Of a DNA stretch of 64,000 nucleotides, positions 1 to 11,455 are shown piece by piece (the first letter of the stretch is position 1; each line of letters starts with the position of its first letter). The notes below the pieces were generated by a model. It was not told the origin of the DNA. It saw only the letters and a list, made by a program, of their open reading frames with translations, and made no database searches. The stretch is from the NCBI RefSeq assembly GCF_004798865.1, contig NW_025335856.1:9470636-9534635 (forward strand), given 5' to 3'. A program made the position numbers and the translations under genes. Source of the stretch: Varanus komodoensis. Lineage: Eukaryota; Chordata; Lepidosauria; Squamata; Varanidae.

Positions 1-640
1 TTCATACTCTGAGCATAATAAGCTTCTTACAGAGGTAATTTGAAACACATTATTCTGGTGCGATCTGTTGGCCAAAGTTAATAAGGGTTTTTAGTTTAGT
101 CTGCTATATTAACTTTATTCATCACATTCTATTTACCCAATGCCCTCATGATAGAGCAAGTTTCGAATTCTAATGTGTAGGCACCATTTTACCCAATTGC
201 TTGCAAGAAGTAATTTAAGTAATCTTGCTCCAGTGAGTTTCCATTATCTTGGGCAATAAGTGTAAAAGTACTGGAGTGGATAATAAATATCTTTTGAATA
301 ACATTTCTTCAAAATATTTGATAACTTGTTAAAGAGGTTACTTGTATTAAGAGTTTAAGTGTTTTTAATGCCTCCTCCAGAGTATCCCCAAGTGACCTCA
401 CCATAAAATTTCTGATTGAAGTTTCTTCCTGGCTTAAATATTTAAAGTCCAATATAATTCAGATCCATCCAAGAAATTTTTTCATTTCAGCTTTATAGGG
501 CCATCATAGTGTTAAGAGTTTGGCAAAATAAAAAGGGACATATTTTCAATATATTTTTATGTGGATACTTTAGTGTATTTTAATATCAGCATAATTAAAT
601 AGGTATTCAGTTGCTGTTTTGGGTATATTTTCCATTGTAG
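1..640. other. Unique AT-rich sequence, no gene seen
   Basis: No long reading frame, repeat end or splice-flanked coding block is visible here. It is ordinary AT-rich non-coding sequence. Confidence 0.6.
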
Positions 641-659
641 AAACCTTTGGTGGTGCTTT

Positions 660-1380
660 GTAAATTACCTCCCTGGTTCTGTAGCTGCAGTGTGGATATT
701 TGTCAGGATCTGGAGCTACTGGAGACTTGCCTTTGTCACTGGGGCTTCTTGTGCGGTAACCGGATCCTTGCCGGCTTCAGAGGTTGCCTTCACTTCTGGG
801 CCTGCCATATCTTGTCAGTATCTGACCTTGTCCATTCCTGGCTTTGCCTTCAGACCTCGAAGGCCTCAATGAGGATCTGATCCTGCCTTGCCCCAGCTCT
901 GCCACTGCTTCTGGTCCTACTGTGCCTTGGCAGCATTTGACCCTTGCTTGTTCTGACATTGCCCTCGCCTCCTGCCCCTTTGCCTCATGCCGAGATCTCT
1001 CTCCACCTCTGTTACCCCTAGTCTTTGTGCTCCGGCCTTAGACACCTGCCTCCCATGTCCCAGACCCAAGAATCTTTTAAAAGAAATGCCCAATTTGGAC
1101 TGCAGTCTTTGGCGGAAATTTTAAGAGGCAGCTTTAAGATAAGAAAAAAAGAAAGGGGGATGCCGGGGTTGTCTAGAGACTGTCTGTTGACCAACTTCTG
1201 GTCAGTCGGTCGGTTGGTCGGTCGGTCGGTCTGACTTACGACATTGTAGAAGCAATGCCATATAGGCCGGTCCCTTCACCGTTATTAGCCAAGTAAATAT
1301 TTGCACAAGCTGTCATTCCACTTGGGACTTTCTGTTTGTTATTCTGAAGATGAATTAAAATTTCCTACATTTTGCATAGC
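660..1380 (+). repeat. Possible LTR-retroelement 3' remnant (tentative)
   Basis: A GC-richer, CTGCC-rich block (about 670-1040) is followed by a purine-only run, with AAGAAAAAAAGAAAGGGGGA at 1141-1160. The next bases are TGCCGGGG, which is how a polypurine tract abuts the TG of a 3' LTR. No coding domain, primer-binding site or matching second LTR was found, so this is only a resemblance to an old LTR element. The alternative is an unrelated low-complexity block. Confidence 0.18.
1201..1231. repeat. GGTC tandem microsatellite
   Basis: About seven units of the tetramer GGTC, with small variants (CAGT, TGGT), run head to tail here. Confidence 0.8.
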
Positions 1381-3639
1381 CAAAGATCAAGGATGAAATA
1401 AGCCCCATAGAATTGAAATACAGCTTTCGTGTAGCAAGAGTTAGGTTTTAATTGTACAATATATGAAGTGATAATCGCCATCTATCTTGTACAGCGTCTA
1501 TTATTTTAAAGCCTTTAATATTAGTTTATGAATAATTGAACAAAATGAGCTTTATTCAATTTCATTAGTCCTGGATGACTGCAGGGCAGTGAGCATAGTG
1601 AGCAGGAAAGAGACTTGTCAGTTGGAAAAATGTTTGATGGGGTGGTTCTCAGTGCAAGTTCTGCCTTCTAAATAATATGCTCATGATTTTGCTGAAACAG
1701 ATTTTTCAAAGTTCCCTTTAGTGCTGTGTTCTGCTGAGCAGTACCTGAAATATTCTGGGATGCAGTTCATATTAATGTTCATTCTGAGCCAGGTATGTGC
1801 ACTGCAGGAGATTCTGAGTCATACTGTGGTATTTGGTCTTCAGTACGGTAGAGCTATGGCATGCGGAACATCAGCCTGAATGTCCCAGGAGACGAAGACC
1901 CTCTGCCCCTAGACTGGGACCTCAGAGTCTCTCTTGCATTCGAAAGTTGCTCTTTGCAGCTGGAGTCCCTCTAGCCTCCAGCTGCTCCTGTGGATGTTTG
2001 TGCCAACCCACCAACACAGACTGATCTGCTGATGACATTGAATGTTGCTGCTGCAAAGACATTGTCTTAGAGGGCAAGAGTCTCCACATCATGCCGTTGA
2101 TCAAAGAGGGGAAAAATTGTCTCAGTCCTCAACAATCTCAGCTTTGACACTGGTGGCCTTGGCACCAGACTGTTTCCTGCAGGGTGGCTTGGTTTTGGTC
2201 AACCACCAAAGTTTGCAAAAGGGAGAAAAAAGGGGAAAATATGAGTGACCAAAAACAGGTTCACAAACAGGGCAGGGAGAAGCAGCCAGTGAAGGTTCCT
2301 CTGAATGGCTGTGCGGGCTTTGTTGGAACAGCTGTAACTGGCTGAGCCCCCTGGGGCAGCCTTCAGCGGCTGGGTCTCCTTACTCGGCTTGTGACTCCCT
2401 GCTTTTGTGATCTCTTCAAAGTCTCTGCTAGTAAAAGCTGAAATCTACTTCCGAGGGCTGAAGGAGCATATTTGAGTGGATCCCGACTGTTTCACCACTT
2501 ATATTTTAATGCTTGCCTATCTCCTTTTCAGAAAATGTCTTGAGCCCCCGTGAAAAACCCTGTTTCCACCCTTAAAATCCTGGCTTCCATAAACGAGCTG
2601 AGGTGCAAATTTCCTTTTTTCTAAGCACCTAGAGTCTTTGGTCATGGTGGAAAAGCCCTATCAGGGCCATGCTCTAAAGCTAGTGGTTTTCACAGTGAAG
2701 GAAGTCTCCCTTTCACAAGCCACCATCTTTTGGTAGCCTTGCTTTTCACTTGGCAGTCACCATTTGGTAGCTGTCAAGTGAGAAGCCAATTAACAAAATT
2801 ACCTGCTTGCAGTTTTTCTTGAGCAATGTCTATGGCTGTTTCCTACTGCATTTTGAAAGCAGGCACTTACAGTGACAATAAGCAGCCTTGGCTTTGGTCA
2901 TCCACCCATGCACCCCTGCGCAAGATCAAAAAGGAAATATGGAAATACTTCCCAGCATTTATTGCACATACGAAAGCATTAAGAAGTGTCAAAGCAGTGT
3001 TGCATGTGCCAGGGTGCAGCTTCAGCACTTTGAAGGCCTGTCACCAGCAGAGATCGCAAAAGGGTCATGAAAGCGGAGAAGGAAAAACACTGTGGTGATG
3101 ACTGAAAATAGGTTGCTAATGGAGCCTCAGCAGACGAGTCCGTGGGATGCCAGGGGAAGGAGGTGATGGAGGCAACCCACGGAGAGCCTGCTCATCTGCT
3201 CATGCAGACTATGGATTGTTTCATGAACAACCCACACTGCCTATCTCGTCCATGCAAGCTTGCAGTTTATTTCAGATCATAAACTTAAAAGTAATAGAGA
3301 TGATTTGTGCACTTTTTAAAACACTGCATTAAAAATCCAGGCTAGAAATAGGATTTTCCTCCTTTTCAGTATATTCTGATATATTAGCAAGGTTGCTTTA
3401 GCTTCCCTTTGGTAAGAGCAGAGGCTGAGTCCGTGTGTGTGCATGCAGGCATGGCCGTGTAAGAGTACTATCCACTCTTTATCCCTTTAAGTTGGCTCGA
3501 GGATTTTATCAACAGGAGCTTTAACTGTTACTTAAAAATCAGCCTTTTCTAATGGAATAAAAATAGCTACAGGGATTAAAGTACTGTGACTTTAGTTGTA
3601 TCTACAGAAGCACACAATATTTCTGCTCAGTTTTATTTA
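1381..3639. other. Unique sequence with no supported gene
   Basis: Open frames in this stretch are short, lack splice-flanked conservation that I recognise, and appear to be chance frames. A small hairpin at 2741-2786 is listed separately. Confidence 0.55.
2741..2786. other. Short imperfect hairpin
   Basis: Arms of 16 bases (2741-2756 and 2771-2786) pair at 14 positions around a 14-base loop. The stem is short for a pre-miRNA, and nothing else suggests an RNA gene. Confidence 0.5.
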
Positions 3640-3836
3640 AGCCTTTTTCTCAACACAACAGTGGAACCAGTTGCCTGGAGAGGGGGTGGGCTCTCTCACA
3701 CCAGAGACATTCAGAAAGAAACTGGCCAGCCACCTGAGTGGGGTGGTGTGACTTGGTGTCCTGCAACAGCAGGGGGTGGACCTGATGGCCTTCATGGCCC
3801 CTTCCAGCTCCAGCATTCTGTGATTCTAGCACAGCC
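3640..3836 (+). mobile_element. CR1 LINE 3' end
   Basis: The sequence follows the familiar CR1 3' end. A GTGGAACCAGTTGCCTGGAG start is followed by a GGTGGGCTCTC segment. Then come GGTGGACCTGATGGCC and the terminal ATTCTGTGATTCTA, a variant of the octamer-type CR1 terminus. It is 5'-truncated, as CR1 copies usually are, and moderately diverged. Confidence 0.85.
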
Positions 3837-4149
3837 TTTTTTGTAACACAAAGTATAAAGCAGCGTGTTCTATTCAGTGGCAACTTACTCTTTTCCTGCT
3901 TTTGAGTTCTTCCCACACACTTAGAGGTGTTGCAACAATTCAAGCCGGGCTGCCCATATTTGCCCGTATTCTGTGCACTACCATCGACCTCCTCTCCCCT
4001 TGCATTTTGGGAAGATCTGTGACCTCAGCATTCTGCAGTCTTAAATAATGTGAGCACCTTTCTAGACTTTCACTGCAGCCTGCTGCTTGTATAGGCCAGG
4101 CTCCAGCACAATGCACTATTTTCTAGTGTTGTGTTATTGATATAGAAGA

Positions 4150-4277
4150 GGTTGGGCACATTGTAACCCTCCAGATGTTTTATCTTCCAACTGCTGTCAT
4201 CCCTTGCCATTAGCTATGCCAGCTCGGGCTGATGGGAATTATACAACGGAACATCTGGAGGGCCTTAAGTCGCCTAC
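4150..4277. mobile_element. hAT-type MITE
   Basis: Inverted halves start near GGTTGGGCACATTGTAACCC and end near CTGGAGGGCCTTAAG...CCTACCCAT. The interior holds CCTCCAGATGTT and its inverse AACATCTGGAGGG. This is the common sauropsid non-autonomous hAT family. Flanking AGAAGAGG and GGAAGAGG look like a decayed 8-bp target duplication, but its exact limits are uncertain. Confidence 0.75.
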
Positions 4278-4281
4278 CCAT

Positions 4282-7200
4282 GGAAGAGGCATACATTATT
4301 AACATTGTCTATGGGTTCATCAGAAAGTCAACTATTATGGTGTGAATGATCCACAGTATGAACAAAACCCTTTGCTTATGTGGGAGAAATTTAACTTTCT
4401 TTTTCTTTTTCTTGTTGCCTTAATCATGTTCGGAAAATATAGCTTGTTGTAGTTTGAAATGATATGGGCAGAGAGCAGATAAATAAAGCATAAAACAGCC
4501 TATTTCTTATTTGATCTCACTTCTGTGAAAATAAATCCATCTTTTTGCCAGTGTTCTACTCTCTTTTTCCAAAATATCTGTGAGGATTTAGCTCTTCTAA
4601 ATTAATCCTGGTAAAAATGAACAAATTCTTAATAGTCACATTTTAAAACAAAATGTTAATCTTTTCATCCTATAACATTTCTAATATAACTCCTTGGGTG
4701 ATTTGGATTGCACTGAAAAAATATTGCTGATAATTGTATAGAGTTGTTTATTTGGTTTCTGTATTAAAGAACTGCATCCTGTTTGCATAAGTAATGCATA
4801 AATCGTTATATTTGTATGTGCATTTAGTGCAATATAGAACATTACTGACAGTGTTGTCACAGTGGCATGAAAGAACTCTACAGCTTTTGGGGGGTTGGTC
4901 ATTTATTTTTCTGTGCTGGAAAAATATAATATATACATTTATATATACATTTAGGCTAAAAGTAGTATGAATTCTTGAAGGAGAACAGAACAGAATCAAG
5001 CCAAGCATAGCCATCAAGCCATTCATCTGGCTACCAAGTGTTTGAAAACACAATTCTACCTGTGTAACTCCAGGCAGGCAGTGAACAAAGGTGGTTTTTT
5101 TAAGCCTACATAGATGGAGAGCTGCATCTGTCTCAGTGTGCTCTCCATTGTGCAGGCCTCTTACAGGTTCATAGGTGCACCTGTGCCATTACCTAGCTCT
5201 ATAGCTTTTCATGTTGGATAGCTTTTAATGCCAGTTTTGTATCTGCCATCCAGATGTTGCTGAGATGATCATATTTATAATTTTGTTCTGTTCTAAGCAG
5301 AGTTCTCTGTAAAGAGCAGTTCAATGAGCTGAACATAGAGTTGGAAGACAACCTGATCATTTTATCTTTGACTTGTGTCTAAGTTTTCCCAATTATTTCC
5401 ACACTGTTTGGGAATATTAACGTTGTCTTAAGCCAGGGTCAAATTCCTTTCGCTTAAGATCAAATTGTGGTTATGTTGGCATTGTGTGATAGATATTTTC
5501 ATTCAATTTCTCTGTCAAAAAAGCAGTTGTGAGGGTTCTGTGTGGATTATGGTTAGGGTTAGGGCCTGATTCAAGCTGCTCTGGAGCTGCTGTTACCTGC
5601 CATGGTGGTGGGGATGATAATGAATTGGTATGAGACAAAGGTTTAAATCCATATTCACCCACTACTGCAATAGTTTTTTGATGGAGAAACTGATGGTGTA
5701 AATTCCAGTCACAGAGTTCTAAAGCAATGGGTTATTTGGCCCTGAAACATAGCCAGTAATTGGCTGCAATCTTCAAGTGAAGGAATTTGAAAGGTTTGTT
5801 TCCCCAAATTAAGCTAGGCTTTTAAGACAGCAAATTGGCTTGACACTTCTTAGCCCAAGTACCTTTCATCTTGCTGTAAAACCAGGGGAGAAGAGACTCT
5901 GCAATGCAACTATTCTTCATTTGGGGAAGGACAGGGCTGCTTCTGAAGTTTATGAGCCCTTAAAACATTACAAACAGGAAGTTCCCAGGATAAAGCTCTC
6001 TGTTAATTGTAGTTTGCTGCTGTTGAGATATTTTTGGGGAAGTGGAAAAGAGGGAGGCAGTGTTTCTTATTCAGAGTGATCTTGATCCCAAGTATGAGGA
6101 AGGTTGAAACTGTGAAGGATTTTATTTTGGATAGCGATGATTTAGTGTTTCCAAATATCCCATGCCTCCAGTGCTCATCTTTTTCATGAACAAGCCTTCA
6201 TTTTTCCTGTGTGACATTTCTAATGAAAATATCCACTCATGTTAGCTTTCTGGTAAGAGCCTTAAGTTGTCAGGAAGACTCTGTACCATCATTGCTTCCT
6301 AGTCCTGCTGGAATTTTAGGAAACAAGTTTGAATCATGCTAGTTAATATTCTGCGTACATTATTTCTATCCTTATCATAGACATTCTTCATTTTTTGGAG
6401 TATCGTTCATCTGTGTGAAGCTTCTTGTATCTTCTGCATTTGTTGTATGAAAATAGATTGCTGCTTTAGCAGTCTATCATGAAGACTGAGTGTCAAGCAA
6501 GGAAGTAATGTGAGGTAAATTTTGTGCTGGTCTACTGTGAGTTTTATCTGTTCTCTGGAGAATACAGTATTTCTTGCTTGTGCTTTCTGCCAGTTTTAAT
6601 ACAGGCTGTGCAACTCAAGTCACAATTGTGCTTTCTTTTCTGGCTTCTGTTCTGCCCATGTTACATGAAAGAACTGCATAAGGGCGAAGTCCAAACAAAA
6701 CCCAAAACATTTTGAGAAACACATTGTTAAGGAAGGGAGATTATCCAACTATCCTAACTTAGGTCTTAACTGGGTATTTAATAAGATCCACTTTATTGCA
6801 CTTTTTGTTAGATATATTTATTGTAGTCAATGAACAGATGCTGAAACAATTGGTTTGCCAAGAAATGGGACTATTCCTTCTCTTGTTCTCATAGACCAAT
6901 GTGACAGTTACTTGCTCAATTGAAAGAAGACCCAGCATAAGAATTCAGACCAAGTTTCTGTGTACTCCCTATTTTGTATTTCTCATTTGCTGGCAATGGT
7001 ATCAGTTCTTCCTCGTACTACTTTGGTGTTTGGAATGGTATGTCTTGTAATCATTGCATATGTCCTACTTGTTAGAAATAGCATTTTGTAGTGATGGTTA
7101 TGAAAAAGTGTATTAAAATTCCCATGTGAGGATGAAAAATATTTGACTGCAGAAAATTCCAGAGCTGCCAAAGCTGGAACATAACAGCTGCTCTTAATTT

Positions 7201-7584
7201 AGTGCACATAGAAACTATCTGTCTCTTGTTCTTTTTACAGTATGGCTGGTGAAGCAGTGGCTTGATGATTCCCAGAAGTCAGCATTTTAAGAATGTTTCA
7301 TCATCATATGCAGTGAACCAATTGTTATCTAAATCTGTGTCAGCAGGAGTCCTCGTGGATTCCAGCCGGTAGTGCATTTCTGATGCGCTGGTAAATGTTT
7401 TAGGTTGCCTGCCAGCAGGGTGCAAAGAAGGTTCAAAATAGCATTGGAAATGGGGGAGGCATTGTTGTGGGTGTGTCATTAGCAGACTTTCTTCCCATAG
7501 AGGCTGATCTCAATGCTCCCCAGAAATCTCTGTGTGGAGCTGACTGCCATTGGAAACATCTGCAGCAGTACTTGCGCATGTACG

Positions 7585-7622
<38 letters not shown>

Positions 7623-9260
7623 GTTCATGGGCACACTAGGGGCATCTCCACGGAAAGTGCCACCCCAACAATGCTCTCCTTGCTGCCCATGTATAGTACT
7701 TCTGCCCCATCCCAACCCCTGTGGGACAAAGGTATGAGGTAGGTTAGTACGGCCCTGACATATTCCAGTCAAGCACCATAGTGCATCAGGACTCTAGATT
7801 TATCTGTATAACAATTCCAAATGAGTTTTAAACTCAACAAATCTTTCTTGTCCCAAAGCATGATCCATTACTGGCTGGTTCAAGCAGTTTTTTGTACTAA
7901 AAACGATGCACCTAAGGACCTAAGTTCTGCTTGTTAATGCTTCTGAAAGTAAGCTATCAGAATAATTTTGATATTGGGAGGGGTGTACTTATCCGGGTGG
8001 AGAGGTAGTGAGGGACCAACTGATGCAAGGCTGTCGGACCAAGAACTTCTGAATGGAGGGAGAGGGATGTTTTAGCCAGGAACCTGGTTTCAGGTAACAG
8101 ATATGGGGTGGGTAGGCAAGTATAGATGGTGGCAATTTCACATTTGCTGCCTTTAGGGAGCCCATGCATCTCAACCTGTCTGCTGAGGAATCCCAGCATA
8201 ATGGAAAGATGTAATTGAAAGCATGATGCAATAGACAGTGTCCAGCTCCTTCTGGATCCACAAAGACGCAGAAAGGGAAGGAGCAACACAATATGGTGAA
8301 CTCATGAGCAATTCTATCTCTTAATTCTAAATGATATTCCTTATGGATAAACCTCCTATGCTGTTCATGTGAATTCTCCTGATTTATGATCCTGGGGAAA
8401 AACATGTCTGTTCATCACAAAAAAGGGGCAGCTGGAAATTTCTGTGTGTGTATTTCACAAAGCTTCCAGAGTCTTAAATATTTCTTCTGGAGCCACTTAA
8501 ATGAGTTAGGTATATTGTTGTTTCAGCCTTGTCTTTAGCTGTATAATTTATTTGTTAAAGTTACAAAAGTAACTTTAAGATTTAAAATCACATTAATAAA
8601 ATATTTTATAGAATAATATAAAAAAGAATAATGTAAATGGCCCATTGCAAAGCACACTTATGGGATGTATGTCAGTTCAAAATAATTTGTAAATTTTTGT
8701 AATTGCAGTTATTTTTACGTTTACCCATCTTCTTGTTGCTTTAAATGGTTTTCCTTACATAAAATGGAGTGCTGCTTTGTGCTCAGAAAAAATATAATAC
8801 ACTGTTAACTGGTATGTGGTTTTCAGTATCTCCCAAAGAGCAAATGTAAGAAATTTAATAAGAGACAAGAAAGGTAGGTATTAATAAATATATTGAACTT
8901 GCTAAAGTCATTGGAGCTTTTTAATGAAATGTTAAGCACAAGCCTTTTCTGATTTGCAGTTTTAAAGTCAGATCACTGGGACTTGCAGCTTGCTAACAAC
9001 ATGCTTTTAAGGACTATTAAATATTGAAAAGTTCATTCTGTGCAATCGTTGTAGAACAGTCTTGTGAATGTTTAGTGAATTTCAATTGTTAAATTGGTTC
9101 CTTGAGGCTGGATTTATTTCTGAATGAAAAAAAATTCATGTTTTGCCAAGTGTAATCTAAGAGTTACTATATGATACTTTTACATATTTTCCCTTAGTTG
9201 GTGAATGACTTTATCTTTGTTTTTCTAAGACTCTCTAAACTGGCTATCTTGTTTTCAATT
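4282..9260. other. Unique AT-rich stretch, no gene seen
   Basis: About 5 kb with only short chance frames and one CA microsatellite (7588-7618). A 138-codon minus-strand frame at 7989-8405 shows no recognisable domain and no splice context, so I do not call it a gene. Confidence 0.55.
7588..7618. repeat. (AC)n microsatellite
   Basis: About 15 uninterrupted AC units. Confidence 0.95.
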
Positions 9261-9261
9261 A

Positions 9262-9430
9262 GTGTTGCTGCTGCTGCTGTTGTTATTGTTATTGTATTAC
9301 ATATGTAAGCCACTCTTAGCTAAAGCGCTTTGAGTGGTTTGCAACATCTAAGTCACCCATTCAGATTTCAACCAGGCCTGACCCTGCTTAGCTTCCAAGA
9401 TTAGGCAGGATCAGGCACTTCTGGCTGTAC
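9262..9430 (-). mobile_element. 5S rRNA-derived SINE (minus strand)
   Basis: Read on the minus strand, 9430 to about 9350 follows vertebrate 5S rRNA through its internal promoter. GGAAGCTAAGCAGGGTC is exact over the A-box region and GCCTGGTT follows. A C-box-like TCTGAATGGGTGACT matches TTGGATGGGAGACC. The body then continues through an unrelated segment to a simple CAG/CAA-like tail at 9262-9295. Only part of the 5S gene is present, so it is a SINE head rather than a functional 5S gene. 5S-derived SINEs are known in reptiles and other vertebrates. Confidence 0.8.
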
Positions 9431-9435
9431 AAAAG

Positions 9436-10305
9436 TTTCTGGGATACTGGAACTGGCATAAAGAGATCCTCATCTTTACAGAAGGGAATGATAGACATGG
9501 AAGCAGAACTGCTGTGCAGTGTAGGCACCTTTTAGTAAGTGCATTTTACAAGCCCATATTGAATGTAGCTTGAACATATTTTAACGCTGGGCAAGTTTGC
9601 ACAACGTAGCAGCTTCCCTTCCAAATAAAGTATGTGATGTGGATTGTTCATAGAACTTGGTGTCCTCAAGAGACTATTGAGCGGTCCGCAGGTAGTTCTC
9701 CCTTCATCTCCCCAGTTCTCTGGCTGGCATCTTGTCTTCCCACTTTGCTCTGAAGGTAACTCCATTTTTTGTGTGTCCCCCCCGCCCCCCGGTCTCATGC
9801 TGCTGTCGGTGGTAGTTGCTTAACTGGCATTAAAGCAGCACTTTGCAGGACAATCACTGACTCGTTACGCTTCTTAAAAATGCTTTTGGGCAGGAGGAAG
9901 GTGCACGGTCGAAAGTGTTTGTGTGTGTTTTAGAGAATCCTCATCTTTCACAAGTATGCACTTACGCTTGCCTGACATATCCAGTCTTGCACGGTCAGTA
10001 TCTTGAAAAGTGTTTGCTGACAGAGTGTGGTAGACAGCATCCATGGACGTTAATTAGTAAGGTAGTGTACAGGTTGCCTTGTGTACAGTTAATAGCTGTG
10101 TAATTGCAAGATGTCACTTAAAGGACAAAGTGGCAAAGAGGTTTTTAGTCCAAACGGGAGTTGTGAACATTCCCCCCCCCCGACCCTTAGTGATCATCTA
10201 ATTATTAAATATTTTCCTAATAGTTCTTAGTTTTCCTCTACTTTTTCCACATTTCCCTGAGCCTCTAGATACTCTAGAAGGGGAATAGCTATAGTCTTTT
10301 TGGTG
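9436..10305. other. Unique sequence with two C-tracts
   Basis: No gene is visible. C7-G-C6 lies at 9777-9790 and C10 at 10172-10181. Confidence 0.55.
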
Positions 10306-10480
10306 AACTATTTATTTATTTATTTATTATTTAGAAAATTTCTAGGCTGCCCCATTTGCCGAAGCCTCGGGGCGGCTTACAAATAAATAAGTTAAAATAC
10401 ATAAATAACAATATAAAATACACATAACTGTATAAAATAAGTCACCCTGGCTAAAAAACTTTAAAATAAAAATAACATTA
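10306..10480 (-). mobile_element. LINE 3' tail (L2-like), minus strand
   Basis: A TTTA repeat leads into a segment ending in CGGGGCGGCTTACAAATAAA. This is the reverse complement of the 'gggcggtataaat' 3' UTR and ATTT-type tail typical of reptilian L2-like LINEs. Only the tail remains. Confidence 0.55.
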
Positions 10481-11049
10481 ACAATTAAAATTTACTTTTG
10501 ACAGCTGTCAAAAGAAAGTGTTTAATTGGCAAATCTGAGCATTGGGGGAGGTAGGGAGCTATGCATGTATATATTTCCATGTCCTCACAAAATGGTCAAT
10601 CTATCATTGTCAAAAATCCTTACTTATATTGCTGCTCGTATAAATGTAAGCGACATTTTCAATTTTCCTGGACACTCAGAGTGTTGGGAAAGGGTGAAAG
10701 AGGTGGAAGACACTGATAACTGTCAGGTACAACCATAGAATGTAGAGGATTTCTTTGTGGAAGCAGTGATGAAGTCTGCACCCCCTTTGGAAGCAAAAGT
10801 CCGCTCATCGCTTTTGTTTGTGCTTGTCTGTTAGGCGTTTGGCAGTTGTGAGTAACATGGAAGTGTCCAGCAGACACTTACCAGGGAATTGACCAGGTAA
10901 GCCTTCAAATTTAGGTAGCTGTAAATTTGAACTCCAGAACTGGTACAGAATAGAGCCACAAGGCTGCTTACTAGGATTGACAGATGAGACCCCATAATGC
11001 CAGTTCTATATAATCTTTACTGATTATGGATTGAAGATCTGACCAATGT

Positions 11050-11455
11050 TTAAGGTGTTAACATAGATGTGTAAAGCCTTAAATGGTTTCGGTTCTGGAT
11101 ATCTGAAGGAAGTTTCGTTCCATATACAGCTGCATGAACTTTGAGATCTGCTGAGGTCCTTCTCCAAGAGGCTAGAAGAGTGACCACCCGGTGAAAGGTC
11201 TTTTCTGTGACAGTGCCCAACCTATGGAACCTTCTCCCCAGAGAGGTGTGGCTGGCATCGATGCTTTATTCATTTTGGTGCCAGGCCAAAGCCTTTCTAT
11301 TTACCTTGCATTTAATGGCTGCATGGTTTTTAATGATTGCATATACTGAAGACTGTGTTCATTTAAGCACTGTTATGGTCTTTGTCTTTTGCAAGCCATC
11401 TGGAGACCTGTCTTGGATATAAGTGGGATAAAAATGTTGCAAAGCAATAAATACC
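11050..11455 (+). mobile_element. L2-like LINE: ORF2 C-terminus and 3' UTR
   Basis: The + strand frame at 11207-11350 reads VTVPNLWNLLPREVWLAS and then an FLF-containing stretch. This is the conserved 'APxLWNxLPxEVRLA...FLF' C-terminal block of reptilian L2-like LINE ORF2. Upstream, FVPYTAA and an LRSA block fit the same family in another frame, so frameshifts have accumulated. The 3' UTR ends in GGGATAAAAATG followed by an A-rich tail near 11450. Confidence 0.8.

Noticed and set aside
5550-5565. TTAGGG-like telomeric repeats (also near 60085)
   Set aside because: Only two to three units, too short to count as an interstitial telomere.
7989-8405. Minus-strand open frame of 138 codons
   Set aside because: No recognisable domain, no splice-flanked structure, and typical of chance frames at this length in 64 kb.
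9350-9430. 5S rRNA gene
   Set aside because: Only part of the 5S sequence is present, with many substitutions, and it continues into a SINE body.
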